Below are positions 61,201 to 64,000 of a stretch of 64,000 nucleotides of DNA, piece by piece. Numbering within the stretch: position 1 is the first letter of the stretch; the number at the start of each line of letters is the position of its first letter. Origin of the DNA: Flavobacterium undicola (GTDB taxonomy: Bacteria; Bacteroidota; Bacteroidia; Flavobacteriales; Flavobacteriaceae); assembly GCF_009909155.2 (NCBI RefSeq), contig NZ_JAAAPM020000003.1, positions 62,001 through 126,000 of the forward strand, read 5' to 3'. Made by a program: the position numbers and the translations under genes. Below the pieces are notes generated by a model. It did not search any database. It was not told where the DNA came from and was given only the letters and a program-made list of their open reading frames with translations.

Positions 61201-61265
61201 GCATTTGCCATACTTGCAAACAGCATTACAAAACTGAGTGTGTACAAAACTCTTTTCAAATTCAT
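58248..61265 (-). CDS. Large exported GH2 glycosidase with C-terminal discoidin-like domain
   Basis: A 1005-residue enzyme with a signal peptide (cleavage near NAQQ). GH2 sugar-binding domain about 30-200, Ig-like about 205-320, TIM barrel about 325-610 with acid/base Glu in FYESGNESIS (about 436) and probable nucleophile Glu in WATEYSRDEG (about 493). An unusual GVNIIFSDSNTHYRG region, a DUF4982-like domain, an Ig-like domain and a discoidin-like module (about 840-965; TQWSYGKNDKATIEYELE) follow. It differs from the galactan GH2 in the nucleophile motif, so another substrate is likely. It is transcribed alone from the promoter at 61324. Confidence 0.88.
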   Translation of the reverse strand: MNLKRVLYTLSFVMLFASMANAQQNKSEREKYNFNYGWKLNVGAAEEAVKPEFDDQKWTAVNLPFAWNQAEAFKNDITHLSTGIAWYRKTFQLPKDSGDKKIFIEFEGVRQMGEVYLNGTFIGRHENGVMAFGFDLTLYVKPFPQENVIAVKTDNDWKYREKASNSGFQWNNNNFNANYGGLPKNVFLHIKSKVYQTLPLFSTLGTTGTYVYATDFNIADKKAVINVSSQVKNELSKPVNAQLKVTVVDMQGKEVASFLGDSFTVNPNEKKDLKASKALNNLNFWSWGYGYLYTVSSEVLVDNKPVDKVNIQTGFRKGKFEKGMVYLNDRVIMMHGYAQRTSNEWPSVGMSVPAWMSDYSNSLMVKSNGNLVRWMHVTPWKQDVESCDRVGLIQAMPAGDAEADVTGRRWEQRTELMRDAIIYNRNNPSILFYESGNESISEEHMKEMLAIRNTYDPYGGRAIGSREMLDSKVAEYGGEMLYINKSAKLPFWATEYSRDEGLRKYWDEFTPPYHKNGVGGTTHENVNGTKVADASAYNRNQDTHAVENVERWYDYWESRPGTGERVSSGGVNIIFSDSNTHYRGQENYRRSGEVDPMRIPKDGFYAHQVIWDGWVDTETPKAHIVGHWNYEKEVTKDITVISTADAVELFINKTSLGKGIQSKKFLFTFKNVQFKPGTIKAIGYDKSGKKVCETEIRTAGKPYALKLSTIERPRGTLANANDLAIVQVEVVDDKGNRCPTALNMIDFEVKGQGTFVGGIAQGPDNYIGASSLPVECGVNRIMVRSTETEGLINIKATSKLLKGDAITVKTIKTDLGKLSTNMPNENLPSFTEKGPTPATPSFKRTRLPIAIIGAKTNSNQADAYKSYDDNELTQWSYGKNDKATIEYELEREATINQVVLKLAGWKSKKYPIRIFVDNKKVFEGSTPTSLGYVTLDVTPTKGKKVQIELLGSAKDSDAINLVEITGKVDDAGLKEGDKTIQRLPIIEVEFYEPIDTLNNKLTTIK

Positions 61266-61323
61266 CGCTTAATAGTTATTAGGGTTTATTCTTTGTATTA
61301 TCGGCATTAACATTAATGCTTTA

Positions 61324-61331
61324 CAAATGTA
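61324..61331 (-). promoter_or_regulatory. -7 promoter box of the second GH2 gene
   Basis: Reads TACATTTG on the minus strand, a full TAnnTTTG match, 58 bp upstream of the ATG. No -33 TTTG, which suits an activator-dependent promoter. Confidence 0.65.
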
Positions 61332-61356
61332 GATTCCTCGCTTTATTTTTAATTAT

Positions 61357-61389
61357 CATGGATTGCCATAACCATTCATAGATTGCCAT
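61357..61389 (-). promoter_or_regulatory. Direct-repeat activator site upstream of the second GH2 gene
   Basis: Two 13-bp direct repeats, 61357-61369 and 61377-61389, differ at one base and start 20 bp apart (two helical turns). The nearer one lies 25 bp upstream of the -7 box. AraC-type regulators bind such paired direct repeats. Confidence 0.6.
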
Positions 61390-61450
61390 TTGGCTGGATA
61401 TGATATAAAATGGCGAAGTATGACTCGTGAATATTTAGATTTCTAAAAAA

Positions 61451-61493
61451 TAAAACCTCGTTTTCCCTATAAATTGGGACAAACGAGGTTTTA
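61451..61493. terminator. Terminator of the DUF4062/ATPase pair
   Basis: A 13-bp stem (61451-61463 with 61481-61493) extended by TCCC/GGGA inside, with a T-rich minus-strand exit, about 125 bp past the ATPase stop. Confidence 0.85.
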
Positions 61494-61617
61494 TTTATAT
61501 TACTTGCTATCAGCTAACTTTTCTGTTTACAAGAAAGCCAAACCAATTCTTTTATTTAATAAGCCGATTTCAAAGATTTTAATTAATGTTGACAGCTGGA
61601 TAATTGCCTTTTGCTTT

Positions 61618-63099
61618 CTATTTTTGTGTCTTACTTTCCACTTCCTTGGTCAAATAATATCCTCCTGTCCTATTTGCTCCTTTAAATTCAATTATACCAC
61701 CATCTTTTAATTGCTTTATATATCTTTCTAAACTTTTAGCAGGTATTTCAATACGTTTTTCAATATCTACTGTTCTAACTCCACCTTCTTTATGAAGCAC
61801 TAAAAGAATCTTTAATATCTTATCTTTTACATCTACTGTTATTCCCTCAGTTATTCCCTCAATTATTCCCTCAAATTTAGCAACAACTCCTTTACTTATT
61901 CCCTCAATTATTCCCTTAGTTATTCCCTCACTATTCCTATTATGTGCAACATCAGGAAAAGTAACAGTTGTTATATTTCCTTTTTCTTTCCAAACAGGTG
62001 TCTTAAACTTATTTTCTTTGCAATCTCTAATCATTCTTTGTGTTCCGCTTCCAAGCATTTCAATATACTTCCTATAGAAACACATTTGGGCTATATCAGG
62101 ATTACGCAAAATAGAATTGTGTTCTACCTTCAAATCTTCAATAGTAATTCCATCTGGTAATTTACCATAATTACTTATTTCTGTTCTATCAGGATAAATA
62201 GATATTTGAAGAAAACCTTCAACTGAATTATAATCCCTATGTACAATAGCATTTAAAATACCCTCTCGTAAAGCTAATTCAGGATAATTTAATTTATCTT
62301 TTCTTAGAAGCCCTTTAACAGTATAATTTCTCCCATATACAACATCAATATATTCAAATATTGCAGTGATATTTTTAAAAATATTACCTTCAAAAATTCT
62401 ATCATCAATAAATTGATTTCCTAATGTTTTTGAAGGATAAAGTGTGAGTCTAATTCTCGATTGAGAAATAAAACGTATTGGGTTTTTACCAAACAATACC
62501 ATACAAGCATTGGTTATATTCCCGTTTTGAAGTAATCCAACTTGAATCAAAAAATCTTCTACGTCTTCAATTTTAGCCTCTTTCTTATATTCTTTATACA
62601 GTTTAATTGTTTGTCTTATTTCTGCTGTATCTAAATCGGTTAATTCCGCACCTAATAAAGGCATTCTTTCCCAATGGAAATCTGCCTGCTTTCTTTCTGA
62701 AATAAGATTAGTCAATTTCTCAGGACTAGTAGTTTTTGTTGTCTGACCAATTCTGTTATATATGATACCTTTGTATTGATATGGTTTTTTTGCGCCTTCC
62801 CAAACACTAATTAAGATAACATCATTTTTTTTGTATTTAATTACATCTACAGAAATGGGAGCAGTTGGTTTTATAAATTCTACTAAAGCATTCTTTATTC
62901 TAACTGATTGTAGATAAACATTCTCAACACCCACTATATTTTTACCGTCATCAACTCCTACAATTAAATCACCGCCTTGTGTATTAATAAAAGAGGTAAT
63001 GGATTTTGCGATTGCATCAATGTTTGGTTTTGCCTTAAATTCCAAACGAACACCTTCTTTTTGTTGCAACAGATTTTCTATTATAAAACTATTTTCCAT
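61618..63099 (-). CDS. AlbA_2-domain ATP-binding protein (Schlafen-like) with EGI repeats
   Basis: A 493-residue protein. The N-terminal AlbA_2 domain (about 15-130) starts with EGVRLEFKAKPN and has GGDLIVGVDDGKNIVGV. The middle is a HATPase_c_4-type domain (about 255-355; REGILNAIVHRDYNSVEGFLQI, EMLGSGTQRMIRDC). A linker of four-residue units (EGIT, KGII, EGIS, EGII) at about 389-421 leads to a C-terminal winged helix (RTVDIEKRIEIPAKSLERYI). It overlaps the DUF4062 gene by 11 bp. Such proteins are often called regulators or helicase-related; a defence or stress role is possible but unproven. Confidence 0.82.
   Translation of the reverse strand: MENSFIIENLLQQKEGVRLEFKAKPNIDAIAKSITSFINTQGGDLIVGVDDGKNIVGVENVYLQSVRIKNALVEFIKPTAPISVDVIKYKKNDVILISVWEGAKKPYQYKGIIYNRIGQTTKTTSPEKLTNLISERKQADFHWERMPLLGAELTDLDTAEIRQTIKLYKEYKKEAKIEDVEDFLIQVGLLQNGNITNACMVLFGKNPIRFISQSRIRLTLYPSKTLGNQFIDDRIFEGNIFKNITAIFEYIDVVYGRNYTVKGLLRKDKLNYPELALREGILNAIVHRDYNSVEGFLQISIYPDRTEISNYGKLPDGITIEDLKVEHNSILRNPDIAQMCFYRKYIEMLGSGTQRMIRDCKENKFKTPVWKEKGNITTVTFPDVAHNRNSEGITKGIIEGISKGVVAKFEGIIEGITEGITVDVKDKILKILLVLHKEGGVRTVDIEKRIEIPAKSLERYIKQLKDGGIIEFKGANRTGGYYLTKEVESKTQK
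61838..61932 (-). repeat. 12-bp tandem-repeat tract inside the AlbA_2 gene
   Basis: Imperfect 12-bp units each coding for EGI plus one residue, interrupted once by VVAKF. Copy changes would keep the frame and alter linker length. Confidence 0.8.
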
Positions 63100-63682
63100 C
63101 GTTGCTATTTGTTTGATTGATTACTTCATTAATAAAATTCTTGTTGGTAAATTGCGCATTGATATATACCATCATTTCATCTAAGCGATAAAACTCCTGT
63201 GCCCAATTACCATTTCTTAAAGCCAAATCTTTAACGTGGTTCTTTATTACATATTCATACACGTTAATACAGCGTTTATCAAAGAGTTTGTTATCCTCAA
63301 TTACAATTTCATCACCACTTTTCAATTTCATTTTCTTAAAAAGATTGCGTGCAAAAACAACATCACGATGAACCAAAAACCAATAAGGCTTTTTCAATTC
63401 GATTGCCTTCTTTATTTCTTCAAATGTAATATTCTTATCACCAATATTACCTGTTCCGTAGTAGGGACGAATAATCCCTAAAAACAAATCACATTCAGTA
63501 ACTGCATTCAAACAGTTATCCAAATTAGACAAGTGAGGATTTACCTTAATACTTCCAAAATGAGAATTCAGCACCTCATAACCTAATGTATTAAGTTGTG
63601 CAACAATTTGTGAGATTTGGTCTTCAAATCCATAAACAGTTGAACCAACCATTATTTTTATCCTATTCTTTACTTTACTCAT
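63089..63682 (-). CDS. DUF4062 protein
   Basis: A 197-residue cytosolic protein. It begins with KIMVGSTVYGFEDQISQI, the DUF4062 signature, followed by GYEVLNSHFGSI, ECDLFLGIIRPYYG and KNITFEEIKKAIELKKPYWFLV, a Rossmann-like fold related to TIR/nucleoside-binding domains. The helical C-terminus is Asn/Phe-rich. It overlaps the downstream AlbA_2 gene by 11 bp, so the two proteins are made together. DUF4062 domains occur in several putative immune-type proteins; no reaction is known for this one. Confidence 0.85.
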   Translation of the reverse strand: MSKVKNRIKIMVGSTVYGFEDQISQIVAQLNTLGYEVLNSHFGSIKVNPHLSNLDNCLNAVTECDLFLGIIRPYYGTGNIGDKNITFEEIKKAIELKKPYWFLVHRDVVFARNLFKKMKLKSGDEIVIEDNKLFDKRCINVYEYVIKNHVKDLALRNGNWAQEFYRLDEMMVYINAQFTNKNFINEVINQTNSNDGK

Positions 63683-63852
63683 TTTTGAGTTTCATCATTT
63701 AGAATTATATCCTTTTATTTTTTCTCCCCTAACGCTGAACCCTTATATGACTTACTATCAAGCATTCTGATACATTATTCGCTGAGTTAAAGATAACAAT
63801 AATTTGAACGAAAACATCTCACAAAAACACTGTCATGCTGTTTAACCAAAAA

Positions 63853-64000
63853 TTATTTCACATACTGCGAAGGACTACATCCAAAATGTTTAGAAAACGT
63901 ACGTGAAAAATTAGATGGTTCTGAGAAACCAACTTTGTAAGCAATTTGGGAAATACTCAAATCTGAATTTTTAAGCAATTCTTCGGCCTGATTCATTTTT
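63853..64000 (-). CDS. AraC-family regulator, C-terminal part (5' end outside window)
   Basis: The last 49 codons of a minus-strand gene. They read as the second helix-turn-helix of AraC regulators: LKNSDLSISQIAYKVGFSE, then NFSRTFSKHFGCSPSQY. The N-terminal domain is beyond the window, so the ligand and target are unknown. It could act on the direct repeats at 61357, which is speculation. Confidence 0.8.
   Translation of the reverse strand, partial: KMNQAEELLKNSDLSISQIAYKVGFSEPSNFSRTFSKHFGCSPSQYVK

Larger units (their letters stand above)
61266..61617. other. 352-bp gap with GH2 promoter, operator and a terminator
   Basis: From left to right: the GH2 promoter box (61324-61331), the direct-repeat operator (61357-61389) and the terminator of the ATPase gene (61451-61493). 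The remaining 124 bp show no clear feature. Confidence 0.6.

Noticed and set aside
1..64000. tRNA, rRNA, CRISPR, integrase or prophage genes
   Set aside because: I looked through all gaps and found no cloverleaf, repeat-spacer array, transposase or integrase.

Overview
The window looks like a Flavobacterium or a close relative (Bacteroidota). The DNA is AT-rich, genes lack Shine-Dalgarno leaders, and many starts are preceded by the Bacteroidota -7 box TAnnTTTG. It carries a SusC/SusD locus with a hybrid two-component regulator, a type IX secretion (T9SS) sorting domain, DUF3078 and DUF3109 proteins, and a eukaryote-like NrdB. I found no rRNA, tRNA or CRISPR array.

Layout. 1-2.1 kb: end of a PAP2 phosphatase gene, gtrA-like and GT39 genes (lipid-linked sugar metabolism). 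2.1-7.9 kb: tadA and dxs (divergent), a DUF3078 protein, dGTPase, RDD protein, Lrp regulator. 8-10.4 kb: metE. 10.6-15.5 kb: lipoprotein, SDR, ArsR regulator and ABC exporter with shared operators, second RDD protein, RelE/ParE-type toxin-antitoxin pair. 15.7-19.3 kb: nrdA/nrdB. 19.5-29.2 kb: housekeeping genes (DUF3109, FAD oxidoreductase, S41 protease, dCMP deaminase, HupE/UreJ, TerB, fbp, SSAT-like acetyltransferase, aspartate kinase, MurG-like glycosyltransferase) with two inverted copies of a 57-bp repeat.

29.6-42.5 kb is a complete phosphate-starvation locus. On the minus strand lie phoB, phoR, a porin, pstS, pstC, pstA, pstB and phoU; on the plus strand lie a TonB-dependent receptor, a beta-helix-like lipoprotein and a small T9SS-sorted protein. 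Three promoters here carry the same architecture: TTAACA-like hexamers repeated every 11 bp, in phase with a -7 box that starts 9 bp (or 9+11 bp) after the last clear repeat. This looks like a Pho box for a PhoB/PhoP-type regulator, and it ties the TonB receptor and lipoprotein to the Pst operon.

42.7-43.7 kb: a LuxE-like acyltransferase with a TTG start and a palindromic repeat inside its coding sequence. 43.9-57.9 kb: a beta-1,4-galactan utilisation locus (HTCS regulator, SusC, SusD, SusE/F-like protein, GH53 endo-galactanase, GH2 beta-galactosidase), with the same parts as the pectic galactan locus of Bacteroides thetaiotaomicron. 58.2-61.3 kb: a second, larger GH2 enzyme with a direct-repeat operator upstream. 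61.6-63.7 kb: an overlapping DUF4062 + AlbA_2 ATPase pair, a possible defence or stress module. The window ends in the 3' part of an AraC-family gene.
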